A stretch of 64,000 nucleotides of DNA, taken from Marisa cornuarietis (lineage: Eukaryota > Mollusca > Gastropoda > Architaenioglossa > Ampullariidae). The stretch is from NCBI GenBank assembly GCA_004794655.1, contig SMMW01000005.1, forward strand, positions 1,798,001 through 1,862,000, read 5' to 3'. Both the position numbers and the translations under genes were made by a program. The notes under the pieces were generated by a model, which worked only from the letters and a program-made list of their open reading frames with translations, was not told the origin of the DNA and searched no databases. This document shows, piece after piece, positions 1 through 13,795 of this stretch. The first letter of the stretch is position 1. The number at the start of each line of letters is the position of its first letter.

Positions 1-927
1 TACAAAACTTGCCACCACTAGGAACTTTAACGCATAAAAACCACCAGCACCTAACAGCCTCCGACACGCAATGACTAAAAATCGAACGACATTTCCCCCG
101 CCCAGACCTGACTGGGTGCCTCGCCAACTTCATCAGGAGACTCAACAGAAGGAACATCATGAGACAGCCGCAGCACAGCGGTCGTGCACACTTGCATCGA
201 GAAACTTACCATGAGTCACTGACATACGCGGTGCGACCCGACTGAGGTCCGACGCACGACCGCACCCCTTCATCTCCTTCTTTCTGCCCCGCTACCCCTA
301 ACTCCTATACCTTCCCCAGCATTCCGACAGCAGTCGTAGCTCTTGTGCTGTTGCCTGTTGTTCAGGTCACATTCCCGCACAGCAGTAAAGCTGCAAACAC
401 AATGGGGCGTGGCCACCCCGTGACCTGACTTGCGTCAAAGGTGTTTTGGCATCTCGAGGACTTTGTTGGGGGGTGAGGGGTGAGCACTGGCGGTGGCTTC
501 AACTTCCCGTCTACCCGTTTCTTTTTCTCCTTCCATCTCTCTCAACGAACAGCGCGCGGACACTGACAACTTACAGTCTCGTAATCTCGCCAACCCCGCT
601 ACTCGCCAAACGTTGTGGCAGAGCGATTTCTCTCAAAGCTACCCTTAGTCATGGATCATACCCCCTCTTTATGTCGCCACTCTCACCTCTCGTCCAAAAT
701 TTCAGATGAGACTAATCGCAACTGTATTTTTGGTTCTTAATACAGTTTTTCCTACAGAGTAAATCAAAAAAATCAAAACAACAAAAATCGCTTACATGTA
801 TTTAAATATCAGCCTGTAATAAATAAATCATTCGTTCAGCCCCTTCCCTTCACTCATCTTTCTCTGGCTCTGAGAGCGCGCGTGCTTGTGCGAAAGGGAG
901 GAGATGGGGAATAACGTCTTTTACGCC

Positions 928-1080
928 TCGCCAGCAAGTAAGGAAAAGCAGCACGCCCTGTCAACAGGTGCGACAAGCTGAGAAAGGAGAGCGTGCTTTA
1001 AACGAGATCCGAACCCAGGACAACCGATCTTCACTGTATAAGCGACAGGTACTAGCCATTGCGCCACCGGACCTCCAGCG
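928..1080 (-). repeat. tRNA-derived SINE-like repeat, family with GGGTTCGGATCTCG
   Basis: Read on the minus strand: GGTGGCGCAATGGCTAGTAC (box A) then CCTGGGTTCGGATCTCG (box B), followed by a body with GCACGCTCTCCTTTCTC and ending near TTGCTGGCGAGG. A second copy with the same layout is at 61446-61592. A GACA microsatellite begins directly at its head. Confidence 0.75.
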
Positions 1081-1088
1081 CGTGTGCG

Positions 1089-1119
<31 letters not shown>
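1089..1119. repeat. (GACA)n microsatellite
   Basis: About 31 bases of AGAC repeats adjoining the SINE head at 1080. Confidence 0.97.
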
Positions 1120-4100
1120 AGAGCTGTCTCTCGGATTCTTTCTTGCATACCGTTTTATTCTCCCCACCTTCCTTCCTTCCGCCACACACTGCTTTAATAA
1201 AAAACAAACAAAAGTATTACTTGGCTCCTCACGTTCGGCTATAATTAGACGATTCAAAGTCCAGATCATTTATTACCCTCATTCACATGTTACGCCGACT
1301 GTAGGGCTAAGCGTACCGGTGAATGACTCACCTATTAGCTCATAAGTAGTGATGTGCACGCCTTATATAGGTATAACCCATTTAATAAGCCCCCTCCGAC
1401 CACCGTCACTACCGCTGAAGCCGTGTACGTAATGTCTAATAACTACTTATCACTAGAGGTAGGTTAGGTGGTGAAAAAAAAAATCAAGTTCTGTTTGGAC
1501 TTGTTTTAAACATAGGGGAAATTATCTACGTTTGGAGAAAACGCGGGGAGGACAATTGTGCAGTGACAATAGGGTTTCGGTTTGCCAAGTGGCTGTAGAG
1601 CTTGTCAACGATTCCACTCACTAACTGCCGCAAAGGCGGTGCCGCAGATGCGATATGTGACGAAGACCATGCACAAACCCATCGAGAATTAAAAAAAAAA
1701 AACATTTATAGAAGGATGTCCCTTCTCCTTACCGCCTTGAGGGGGCTAGGGGAGTTTTTCGTGTTTCTGCAGTCATGCCTTTGATTTTAGTGCCTTTTGT
1801 TTCCCAACATCTCTTGCTGGTACCTTCTGCCTTACGTTGGACTGTTTTATTGCCAGGGCCTATGACTTTCAACTTTCTACTTGACTGCCAATCTTCGCTA
1901 CTCACCGCCGTAACGGCTATTTGACTTTATTGCCCCAAACTGATAACGCCCTTTCATAAACTGTAGACCTATTTTGAGTTCGTTAACCTCACATAATGGA
2001 TTTTGTTCAACATGTTAACACCTCAAGATACCAAGCTTGAGGGTCGACTTTCTCCTGGATCAGCCACCCTGGACTTTTCTGTGCCACTATGAGTCGTAAT
2101 GACTTGCCATTTTGCGTTTTTTCTGGAAAACGCACCTGGCTCGCTTTAAATAGGCGGGTAAGTGCGCTGTATTATTAGTTGGGGCAAATTTCAAGAGTGG
2201 ACGTTTTGTAACATCTAAGCAAAGCAGTAATTGGATGTGAGGGGGAAAAGTGCACGACGAAAACTCGTGTCAAAAGAAATTATTTTGGACCGTCTACAAC
2301 ACGACTCTTTCTATTTGTAACAGTATAGCATACATCGGTCATAAAAGAGGAACTGCGATTTTAACACGCGCTTGGACACAAAGCTTACCTTCTCTATGCA
2401 AACCAGAGAGTAGCGATAAGGAGGTGTTTCACTCGTTCTCGAAGAGAGAGAGAAAACTAAACATCGTCAGCTAGAGTTATCTTTTGGGACTAAATGTTTT
2501 CGGACACAGCACGGTGCATGTAAGCAAATGTGATCGTATAAGGTGGACAATTTCGTTTTGCAACCTTAACCACCTGCAAGGAAAAGCGTCATACTGTAAA
2601 TCCAATGACTAAACGAGTTTTCTTTTCTAAAGGAAGAAGCATACGACTTTTCCTATATTAATTAATAATACTCGACCTCTACTTCACTCCCCAAGCGACG
2701 ACGTCCTCTTTCAACCCTTTGGAACGCCACAGAGATGCGCCAACAGCTGCACAACAGGCTGCGGCCACGCGAGTACATTCAGGGCAGGGTAATGGAAGGG
2801 TTTACACACCGTTCATACGTCAAGGCGCGCTAAATGGAGAGGCTTGCACACTGTACATACAGCCCTACACAAACACTAGGCAACGACAGTCAGCCAAGAC
2901 AAATTCACTGTAAGCTGCTTTTAGATAGCTCGTAGTCAAACCGATTTGAAAATGTCACGTTCACCGCCCTCTGAAGGATTTATTTTCTTTTAAATCGGGA
3001 CACTTACGATATGTTTCCTTTTAAGTCGTCCGCAACTGTTTGAAGAGTGATATTATCTCTTTTTTTCTTCTCTCTCTCTTTCACGCACACGCACCTGGAC
3101 GTTCCTGGCATGATTAAATTAAACTCAAGACGTCTCGCGAAAGAAACATTAAAGTATATGCATTAATTTAGAAGTCTTGCGGAAAAAACATCGTTCAGAG
3201 ACAGCTGTCAACTCCTGCTCCAAAGTCTTTGCCATCAACTGGCTAAAACACACACATACACACGCACGGCATGTCACAACCACACAGAGGCAGCTCAAGC
3301 TTTAGACCCGTGACAAACCTCATCCCACCGTTCACTCTCCCTGACTCGTTCTTGTAGCAGTTCCTTCTTTTCATGTGTTCTCGTCCTTGATCCTTTTTTT
3401 TTTTCCTCCGAACTCCGTGACTCCAGCAACTCGTTAAAAAAAAAAGATACATATAAACCATTACCTTATCCAACAATCCGCTTTGCAGTCTCCCACGATG
3501 ACATAAGCTGCTGACGTGGAGATACGCCAACGCGAAAAAAGGACCACAATACCACTAACCGAATTCAAGACCAAGTCAAAAGTTCACACCATTCTATCGT
3601 ATTAAAGCGACGCCAGCGTGAACTCAGGACGCGTGCCTTCGAAGATACGAGGGGGGTCTGGGAAGGGGTGGGGGAAGTCTGCCATCAGTGGCAGCGCAGC
3701 ACCAACTTCGCATGTTAGACGTTGTTCCGTGCATTACGTCACCTGGCCACCCCAGACTGAAATCGGTCCTGACGCAGGGTTGTTGTTTTTTTAACGGTTG
3801 TTCGGTGTGTGTTGGAATCTTCACAACCCCAAATGTAACAGCCCACATAGAATCGCTGACCTGTTTGTTCCATGGCCAGAACGGGATTCTACCAGCGACA
3901 GGAGGATTGATCCCCGCGTCTCTATCAAGTGAGTCAGTTAATCAATCTTCATTAAACCCATTAATAATATAAGGGAACTTCCTGTTTGGCGAGGTAAATG
4001 AGTACCAGACAGTCAGAGTCTCCACTGATGATTTCTAGCCGGGTAGAGGTTGAATAGGGTCATCGTGACCTGGAAACTACCTGTCAAATGTTTTAGTATG

Positions 4101-4591
4101 TCTGCATGCACACGAATTCATCATTAGACTTTCATGCCTGTTATTGCCTAGCCCCTAGTGCACCCGCGCAGCCGCATTGTAGTCACACACGCGACGCATA
4201 GTTTAAGCCAGGTTAGAAAACAGGCACAGCCTGCAACATGCACTTTGTGCCGGCAGCCAGGTGAAAACGGGGGGTTTGGGGAAGTTCTGTTTCTTTTCCC
4301 CTGACAATGCTAGCAAAGCCCACCCCCCATCCCATCCGTGCGTGCGCGCGCGCATGTAAAAAGAGAGCTACACTCAATCAGAGAGTCCATTACCCTGATG
4401 CTGCCAAACCAACGCGGTCATCTCGTGCAGCTAAAGCATTCGATCGTGGTTATGAAATTACAAGTGAGGTGCCCCTTGCACATGCTGCCAGTCTCCAAAA
4501 CGTCCCTTCTCACCCATCCCCCCCCCTCAACTGACAGACGGGCGACGACTGCTAGGATCTGGGGTACACACAAGAGGTTGGGTAGGGAGTG

Positions 4592-4620
4592 TGTGGGGGG
4601 AGGGGGAGGGGGAGGTGGGG
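4592..4620. repeat. G-rich tract, possible G-quadruplex
   Basis: Four or more runs of three to six G separated by single A or short spacers (GGGGGGAGGGGGAGGGGGAG). Confidence 0.7.
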
Positions 4621-5086
4621 AACCAGCCACACGTCGACACTACGGGCCCCAAAGGGCCAGCGGCGAGGAGAACGGGGGATTTTTGTTTACAGTCGCCATG
4701 TGGTTACTGATGTTCCAGAGCGCCCACCCACGCACCCCCTTGCACGTGCAGTCAGGCATCTGATGTCATTCCAAGTCTTCGTGCTGCGAAGGGCACGACG
4801 TCAGGTGAGGCTTCCGGTTAAGTCCCTCAAGTGCGCGTGTTTCGCGTAAGGTGCACTGGAGGTTAAGAACAAAACGTCAAGAGAACCGAGGCTGGCAAGA
4901 GGCGCCAGCAACACGCTCTCTACAGACTGCGAGACCACTGGAAATGTCTTCACGGCACGTTACACGCAAGTCGATACACCGGGTACTTGCTTCCGCGACT
5001 TTCATACAGGAGCGACCCTATGTGGCGGTGGAACGTGAGACATACAGGCTGTGGTAGGGAAAGATGTTTATAACTAAGGTCACGGA

Positions 5087-5134
5087 GTACACTACAGTCA
5101 ATAGTCACCGGTGTACACTACAGTCAATAGTCAC
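5087..5134. repeat. Direct repeat of 22 bp, period 26
   Basis: GTACACTACAGTCAATAGTC plus AC occurs at 5087-5108 and identically at 5113-5134, with a 4-bp spacer. Confidence 0.95.
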
Positions 5135-6879
5135 GAAGTCAGATGAGGAGGCCCTGTGTACATTCAGTACGATCAAAACAAAACCCCAACATCTCTAATG
5201 TTTGTTATGCAGGGTTATTTGTGTCTGGTGTTCATTTACCAAAACACGAAGTCCCTGTTTAATAAAGATTAACTCACGAGATCAATCAAGATGAACTGAT
5301 TAACGAAGCAAAAAATCGAGTATGAACAGAAATAAAATAACCTCTCTTCTTCATGCGCGCGCGGCGAGCGATAGAGAAGAGAGAGAGAAAAAAAAAAAGA
5401 AATAAGCTGAATACATTGTATTCTTCTCTCACTAACCTTTTCGCGTGTACTCTTGAAAATGCATGACGAAGTCTGGTGTGGTGCTTGCCAGCACAGCAGG
5501 CGCTCACGTGTCGTGTTCACAGCGTACGAAGCGTCCTGTCAGGCGACCGGCCGTCAACACACTGCGCACCTTAGCTGCCACAGCAGTCGACGCCCTTCCA
5601 GCAGCACGCACATACATCATCGGTAGCAGCACCACCACAAGCAACCACTGAACACACTGACCCGCATCACATCCTGCCACCACCACTGCCGTCCTTACGA
5701 CGGTCGCCCGAGAGAAGTGGGCTTATCCAAGACTCCGTCGTGTCCAGTCCTCCCACTGGGTCTGGCGCCGATAACCTTTGCCTGTGACCACTCGGAGCGA
5801 AGGTAACCTCCACAATCCGTCCTCTGGCGCCTACAAGGCGGCCGTAGCTTAAAGCTTACTGAAAGAGTGGAGAGAGAACGCTTGGCGAGAGAGTCTGTGG
5901 CTAGGATGAAGATGGAGACGAGGACGGCAGCGAGGTGAGAACGCTGACCACCAGCGCACTGCCAAGCACCACCACCTGGTGGCACGCGTGGCCGTGTCGC
6001 GGGCGGATTCAGAAGCTGGCCGCAAGCGATGTGGACCCGGCCAGGTGCACGCGCACTGCTCACCCAGCCTCGGTGTACGGAAGCTGCACGCGCGGCGCCC
6101 CGAAGCCGAAGAGCGCACACACTGGCACTGAGTGAGTGAGGGGGGGGGAGTGCGATAGGGTGGGGGACGGAACATGCACGTGAGGTGAGCCTGCTGTCCA
6201 TGCAAGTCCCACGCCTAAACAACGGCAGTGGTGCGGCAAGCCGGGCGGCTTTCAGCCTCGTCTGGCGACACCTGTCGCTATTGCGGTGACGCAAGCGGTC
6301 CGCCTGCCGCCAGATCCCGCCATCCTGGACTCACACATCACACGTTGCAAAAGCTCATCGCCCATCCACTTTATCGTCACCACCTCTGCCCCTCTTTCCT
6401 TGTCCCCCAAACACAAGAGACCACTTCGCGCGAGTACAATGCTGTACAACGAATGAGAAGTCGAAGGCAATTGAGCATGCCAAACTACCAGCTCCAATAG
6501 AAAAGCAGAAAAACACGTACACAATCCGCGCGTGTGTGTGCGCGCGCGCACGCGGTGGGAAGGGGGAAGATTGTAAAGAGAGCGAAGATGAACTGGACAA
6601 ATAGAAAAATAAAAATAATAGAAGTTTTGGCAGACGATGCCATCCGACTTTTCGGAGGTGGAGGAAAGGGCGCGTTACGCCACTCACTGGCAGCCAAGAC
6701 AGACATGACGTCACTTCGGCCCACTTGAGCCGTTAATGACGACGTTATGGCATGGCGTCACACTCACGCACGCACGCACGCACGTAGAACGGCGGCGCGA
6801 GGGAGCAAGGTGCGGTGCCAAAGACTCGGTCTCTATAGCAGGCATCGTAGCCTGGCGCTGTCTGTCCATGCTGTTGTTA

Positions 6880-6962
6880 TACCTGTACGCTGATGTTACC
6901 TGCGCGCTGTTGTTGTTACCTGTTGCTACCTGCACGCAGGCCGCGTTACCTGTCGTTACCTT
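6880..6962. repeat. Degenerate TTACCTG-rich tandem array
   Basis: GTTACCTG or GCTACCTG recurs six to seven times at irregular 11-24 base spacing between TGTTG and CACGC strings. Confidence 0.6.
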
Positions 6963-9900
6963 CACACAGTCTTGTAGTTACTATCCTTTCCCCCGCCTGC
7001 ACTCTTCTTCACTTTCTCGGCTTTTACACACTCACCTAACAGCTACTCTTTTTTTTAAGACAGCGTGCTAAAAGTGCATGTTGGAAATGCTAATTTGTCG
7101 TCGTTAAGTGTTTGTCATTTCCTCTAACCACACCTGCGATATACGACGTAGGGATTTTTTTTTTTTTTTTTTTTTTGCGCCGAATAAGAAACTGCGCCTA
7201 CGTCACGGCAAAGCACCCGGCGCTTTAATCTAATGCATAATGTGAAAAGGCGGCTATTTCTTGTGTTGATTTGTCAGAACAATTTCCGACACCAAAAAAA
7301 AAAAAAAAACTTAGCGAAACGTCTTTCACGGTCTGAACTTCGGAGCAACGACAGCTCCCGACATTTCCCTGCGCCGCCTTCCCATCCTTCTAGCAGCAAG
7401 CCCACCACTTGTCTCGTCCAGCGCGTGCCGACTCCTGCAGCGGAGGGACGGACAGTCAGTCAGGTATAACACGATTCCACTCAGAATCTGACGTCACCTT
7501 CCAGTCATGCGGAACGGGCGATTGTCCGTTAGCGCAGATGCAAGAGCACTGGGGTCTCTCGGGGCAACCAGACTGGAACGCCTGGTGCCTGAAGATGAAG
7601 GGAAAGAAGTTGTGGTGGTGTGGTGGTGGATGGGGGTACAGGACCAGCTATGATCGTATGTACACGTTAGCCAGACCGCAAGGGAACTGTAACAGAAATT
7701 GAACCTACGGATTTCATTACACAACGAAACAGAATCATATCACTCAGCAGTTTCTGCACACGGGTTCTCCTCGCAGACATAATACCCAAAACATTGCTGT
7801 TGCTCCACTTCAAATGGCGTTCTTATCCATTGGACAAATATACCGAACTTTCGATTAGTTTGGCAAAGTCGTGTGTGAAAGTCACATGAAATCAGTAGTT
7901 TTGTGGGTAACGCTCGGGACACTAGAATGTTGGTCCAACTGCTGAGCGAAGACCAATCCTGTTTGCCAATACGTGTACTGTAGGATTTTCGGGCGCATTG
8001 GAAGTCTGACCCTTCAGTATTTTGCCAGGTTAAGAACAGCACTTATGCATGGTTTAGAGGGGTAGAATCGCGCTGTTTGTGAAACGAGAATAAGGTGAAG
8101 TAGACAAACCAACGTGAACACTCGAAAATGACACCAACAGCCAGCGACAACTGCCCAGGATGAGAAAGACTTAGTACTGGTATTAGTAGATATTAGTACT
8201 TAACCTATTTATATACATTATTCACAATTTATATATTATTATACAATTATAATACAATAACTATAGTCACAGCCACCTTCTTATATCCACCGTCCCGTCC
8301 ACTTTTACCACTTGACCCCGCCCCGCGGTTGCCCACCAGCCACGTCCTGGCAGCAGCAGCAGCAAGAAGACCGCCGGATCAATGCGCGATGAACGATGCA
8401 GCACAGCAGCAGCACCTCGTTCCGCCATAACCGGACGTCCCGCGTGCACTGGTCTGACCAGGCCGTCGCTGGCAACAAACACATGGCCCTGCCTGCCCTG
8501 ACCCCAGCAACTCTGCTTCTTCTCCGACGGAGCGTGGCTTTCCGGACACCCCGCTCTCTCCCCACCCACCCCTGGCTCGCTCCCTCTTCCTCCCTTCCAC
8601 CCAAAACAAAGAGGTTTCTGCATGGTCGTCCATCGACCAAGCGGGTGGATGGGGTTGGTTAGTCGTTGCTGGTCTCGCACCCGATGCCTGTAGTCGACCT
8701 TTTAGTGTCAGGGAATTCCTCATTAAGCCAGTTCGCGCTGACCTCCTCCAGGCCATCAGCACCATCGTCACCTCCCTGCCCTCCTGTCTCTAGTCCCACC
8801 CCCTTCAGTCTGCAGCACCGCGGCTAGTTCAGGGTCTGGGACTGGAACCGTTCCAAACTTGCGCTGTTCATCAATTCGATTTTCCACGCTTAACCTGTTT
8901 ACTGATGAAATGCCTACTTAATCAAGCACGTCCTTGGCCTCGAGACACTTAAAAACCATTGTTGACTTAGTGTCGATTGTAACTCATACGATTAATATGG
9001 TAAATAAATTTTGTCCTGACCAGCAAGTAAAAATGTTGAACTGACCGGTACGTAAATATTGTACTTTGACCGGTATTTGTTAACTGGCTTCATTTTCCAC
9101 TGCTTACATTTTAGACCTTGGATGAACTCTTGACGATAAAGCGTGTTTTATGCTATCCTGCATCTTACTCCAAGAATTTTCTAGATAACTATCGTGTTCA
9201 TTAATGTTTCCCCGCCCCCAGCACTTGACAACCATGTGCTCTGCTATCAGCTGTGTTGCCCCTAGAAGTTCATTCAAAACACAAACTTTAGACCAAGTGT
9301 CTCACCTAACTTTCTCTGCTTCCCCTCGACTGCTGCATCATTTTCTTAATCTTTGATGCCATGTTGTCATGTCACTGTACAGGTTTGCTGATATACTTTG
9401 GTTGATGTATGCAATGTTTATTTTGAGCCAAAATGTACACATTTGTATATTTATGTATTTTGTATTTATAAAGCGAATGGCGCCTACTTTAAAACGGGAA
9501 AAAACTTATAAAGTTTAAAAATTATTACTATTAGACGGAAAGATGAGAAACAGAAAAATTGGTCAATTTCTGCGCGGTCACTCCAAGCAAATAACGTTTT
9601 TGCTTGACTGAAAGATGGTTGCTCAGCTTTTGAGTGAAAATAAACAGTCGGGTGAAGCAGAATGATGCCAACCTACTTGGATGATAGGGAAGGCAGGGAA
9701 GAGATTGTTTGGTTATCTTTTCATTGCCGCCCCCCCCCCACTCCACTTTGTTTAATCCACGCCGACAGTCTTTTGTTCGACGGGGGCTGCTCGCACTGAA
9801 GGCAAACACTTCTCGCGGACTTTACTTTTCCTCGTGTTGGCCTTTACCGCTTCCTCTCTCACTTAAGACGCCATTGTTTCTATACTTCCGGTTCTACAGC

Positions 9901-10197
9901 CTACTCTCTTTTGATATTTTTGTCCTGATATATATTTTTTTCAAACCACTTCGTGCTTTCGCTGCGAAGTCGCCGGGAATGTTTCCGGAAAGTTCTATTC
10001 TCACATGCCGTTAACAGGTCTTTGGCGTTTATCACCAAGTGTAGATGAGTGTGTTCACGTCTGGCATACTCGATTAGCCATACCATGCACGCCTGCACAT
10101 ACGACGGTGCTCGTGCTCGTCCCTCGTAACATGCTTCGCTGGAGGTAGTAGCCACACAGCACAGCACGTCACAAATTACGACACCAAAACCCCTGCC

Positions 10198-10220
10198 ATC
10201 ACCACCACCACCACCACCAC
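10198..10220. repeat. (ACC)n microsatellite
   Basis: About seven ACC units. Confidence 0.95.
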
Positions 10221-11143
10221 AACCCAACGTCTTTCCACAATGTTATGCAATAATAGACATTTGCCGCACTGCTGACCGGCGGTGCTAAGGTTCGTTCTCG
10301 TCTAACAGTCAGGCCGGAAGATGCGCGGAGTCAAATATTCTTAGTTCTTCGCCCATAAGTAAAAATTGCGGAGATGTAGTATCTGATGTGCCACTATTCA
10401 ACCCAATCCTCAATTTAAAAAGTCAACTTGAGCTTGCAGCCTGGAAATGGTGTGTGTCTTCTTCCATCCCCTTGAAAAATTATATAATAGTAAAAATAAA
10501 CATCAACCAGCTCCGTGCTTCTGGCCAGAACCGGAACCTCGACCGAACATAGTTTGCTTCATTCATAAGCCCATCAGTCATCCGTGAGTAAGGTGCACCC
10601 TTCTCACCCACCCCCAACCAGTCACCGGCCACGCCGCTGTCCAAGGTTGTAACGTACAGTGAAATGAGACGTTCATCTAGCGGTGTGACATATTGATCAC
10701 TTCCACAGCGTGCTGCAGCGTCTGAAACATCTCACATGTCACCTGCTAGTCGTCTAGTGTACGACCGGTCTCAGCTACTCCTCCCCTCTCCGATTGTGTT
10801 TTTTTTCTCTCTCTCTCTCTCTCTTAGCCAGTACCTTGAGTTTATCTACGATAGCATCCGACTTGTTTCCTCCGCTAATGTTCAAATATTAAAAAGTCAC
10901 TTTTAACCCCAGCTAATTCATCTCTGCGGACATCCTCCGATTTCTAGCACACTCTCCCATCACCCCCCAGGTCTCTCTCTCCCCCTCCCCCCAACACACA
11001 AGGTATTGGGTGTACTATAAGAACTATATCTTGCAAATAACCACGTACTGAACCAACAATCTTGCAGTACATTCCCACAACTACGATACAATGCATGTAT
11101 GTCCTTTGTGTCAACTAACTTTCATTACCTGCATTCTCTAGAC

Positions 11144-11224
11144 CTGGGGTGGGCACAGTTTTCTTTTTGCGTGCCGGTCTCAAAATTCTAAGCTATGCGG
11201 CAGGTCGGTCTTTGCCCACCTCTG
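11144..11224. mobile_element. Small hAT-type MITE with 8-bp TSD
   Basis: This 81-bp element is bounded by CTGGGGTGGGCA on the left and the complement CAGAGGTGGGCA on the right (10 of 12 match). It is flanked by near-identical 8-bp duplications: CTCTAGAC at 11136-11143 and CTTTAGAC at 11225-11232. Terminal sequence and duplication length both point to hAT. There is no coding capacity. Confidence 0.8.
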
Positions 11225-13559
11225 CTTTAGACCCACTGCTGATCCGACTTCCTTTACATTAAGAATACTCGGCCGAGGTGTAGCACCTCTCAAAACCCGT
11301 TTCAACGACTAAGGCGACGCTAAGCGCTTGTGAGGATTGCAGAAATGACAGCCGAAGTGTGCGGCGGTGACTGCTCTCCTACACAACATGTCGGAAATCA
11401 GTGTGGGGGCAGGACGACTTCCACCCTAACTGTACCCGCGTGTCCTTTACGATACCCATATGCCGAGGTACAAGCCTTCGCTCACGAAAGAATAAGACGG
11501 GTTTACAAATTTACGACAGTGGGATTTCTTGGGAGGCAAGCCAGCTAACGACCAGGTGCCAGGCCAGGTTTGGCTGAAAAGCGTTTCCGTTTCTACTTGG
11601 CCTTTCTGTACGCTGATTTAAAATTAAACATACTTTTCTGACCCAGAGACATGGTGAGTACTAACTGACCAGCAAGCAAAAGGTTGCCAAATACGTTTGC
11701 CGTGACTTTCAGCTGATTCTCTGCTTTTCTCTCTTCCGCTTTGTTGCCTAAATTATGAGCCATCTAGCAATATACAGACAGCGCGACAAGCAGAATGTAA
11801 TAAAACCTACACGTACCCAGTACATGAGAGAACAGGGATTGGGGAATATTCTCCCCCGCAATTTTAAAGAAACCAAAAGTGGTTGGCGGGAGACAGACTC
11901 GCGACGACACTCGTGTGCGGAAGTAATGGCGAGAAGTGCCGGCTTAGGAAGACAACCCAGTAGACAGGAAGACAACCCTCTACGACTAGAAAAGGGGTCG
12001 GGGGTGGGCGTGTAGGATGCAAGCCTACGGTGCGCGCGCATCTCTAACCCTATTACAGCTCCCTGGCTCAAGGGACTTGCCAAGACTAGAGGATTCTCTG
12101 TTCTCACACCTGCAATATAATGTCAGAAGCGGTAGGTATGGCAAACAAAAGCGTTAAAAAGGCAGCTTGACGAAAGATTGCATAGGAATATAACAGAGTA
12201 GGAAAAAAAAAATTAGAATAAGGCAAAGGCGAGAAAATGGGGACGTCAAGGGTTAACTTGTAACCAAATACGCTGCGGAATTTTTAATCGATCTTTTTAA
12301 ATTTATTTTTAAAGATTTTGTTGTTCACGCAATCCGCATCTTCCATGTCTGTTTTAATTACAGGTGCTAGAGCGCAGGTGGCAAGTAAGGCCACGTGTTT
12401 TAATCTGCAGTCTGGAGTTGGGTGTTCCCGGTGTCTATAACAATCCCACCCTAACACCCCGTCCATCCTTTATTGTTATTTTTTTTCTCTATCTCTCCCT
12501 TCGCTTACCACATCCCCGCCCCCAACATCCCCGCTTAATCACACTCCGCGCCCACCACACTAGCCGACAGAGTTACATTCACAGACGGACCCAGAGCAGA
12601 CTCAGTAATCTAGCTTCGTCCATGTTGCTATGTTCACCATCTTTACCATAACCACCCCCACCCCCCTACCACCATCTCCTGCCATCACCGCTACCGCCAT
12701 TTTGTTCCAGCAGAGCGCCATCGCAGATTCATAGAACCCTGGCGCTAACGGGAAGGTCGATCGTTTGGTGTTGCACAATACCCACCTTGTCCCTCCATGC
12801 TCCCGCCCTCCCCACACCCCACAAAGAGAGAGCCTCCAATAACCAAACAAGCATTGACGTTCACAGAGGAATAGGCTGAAGGTGTATCGGGTACGCATTC
12901 TATTCCGAGTGCCTCAGGATAACTGCCTTTCATCAGTCGGCAGCTTGTGGGTAGATATTTCGAAAACTGCTTTGTTCAGGCGGGCATGTTGTCCCGGGTA
13001 AATTATGAAAAGACCTGCATATGAGAGCCGGGACGTTATTGTGGGCACATCTCGGAGGGAAAATAGTTCTGGGTACATCTTGAAGAATGCCGACCGGAAA
13101 TAGATACCTAATTCTAGGTACATTTTGGAGAATACCAAACGGAAGCAAGTGAATCTGGACAACAGCAAGATGGCCAAACTAAATAGTCTCAATTCTTTAC
13201 TTCACAGAAATGGGACCGAACCCACCCGAAATCTGGAAGAAAATGCAAGCGTCTGCAGTTTCGTGATTCACGGTCCAGGCAGTACAAGATTAGTACCATA
13301 CTATAATGGAATTAATGACGATTAGGCTGCTGGCCTTATACACAAGGAAAAGAAGGTATTTACTACACATCTTTCTCCATCACCCTAAAATCCCCTCTCC
13401 TCTCTTGCCTCCAAACACTGCCTACACTGCCGTCAATGTTCACGGGGGTCCCTGCGTCTGACTGCGAGCTCACGACCGACGGGCTTCTACTGCTCCTTTC
13501 GGAAATCTCTCGCTCAGATTACAGTTCGGCATGTCCGAGATCTCGGAGTGCAGAGGCTT

Positions 13560-13795
13560 TTAGCGCCCAGTCGATTAGTGGTTAAAAACACCCGCTTGTC
13601 ACCATTGCAATGAGAAGTGATGGGTTCAGATCTCATCTCAGGACACTGTTGGTTGGCAAGGGTTCGCAGTCGGAAGATTTCTCTAGGTACTCTGGTTTCC
13701 TCCCTCTCCATCCTCCCTCAAAATCACTTTATCTAAAAGCACTTTCTACCAACCAACCAGAGTGGAGGCTACGGGACAGAGACAGTAACCCTGAG
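13560..13795 (+). repeat. tRNA-derived SINE-like repeat, family with TGGTTTCCTCCC
   Basis: The head has GATTAGTGGTTAAAAACAC (box A) and TGATGGGTTCAGATCTCATC (box B). The body has ACTCTGGTTTCCTCCCTCTC and the tail AAAGCACTTTCTACCAACCA. The copy at 40525-40745 shares all of these in the same order. Confidence 0.75.

Larger units (their letters stand above)
1..10197. other. Intronic or intergenic DNA, no supported exon
   Basis: GC- and CpG-richer than the middle of the window. Apart from the SINE, GACA array, direct repeat, TTACCTG array and G-rich tract listed separately, it holds homopolymers (T at 7155-7176, A near 7294-7310), CACG repeats near 6766-6784 and CAG-rich sequence near 8350-8415. 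Minus-strand open frames up to 199 codons (5695-6294) look like products of low stop density in GC-rich DNA. By position this should be intron 5 of the PDZ-RhoGEF gene, but the next exon was not found. Confidence 0.6.

Noticed and set aside
968..1345. Plus-strand 125-codon frame
   Set aside because: It runs antisense through a SINE and through the GACA microsatellite.
5695..6294. 199-codon minus-strand open frame, the longest in the window
   Set aside because: The translation is arginine-, alanine- and proline-rich low-complexity sequence, other frames are equally open, and no domain is recognisable. It reflects GC-rich DNA with few stops.
8267..8771. Three overlapping minus-strand frames of 111-137 codons
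   Set aside because: All three frames of the strand are open over the same GC-rich, CAG-containing stretch, and none looks like a protein family.
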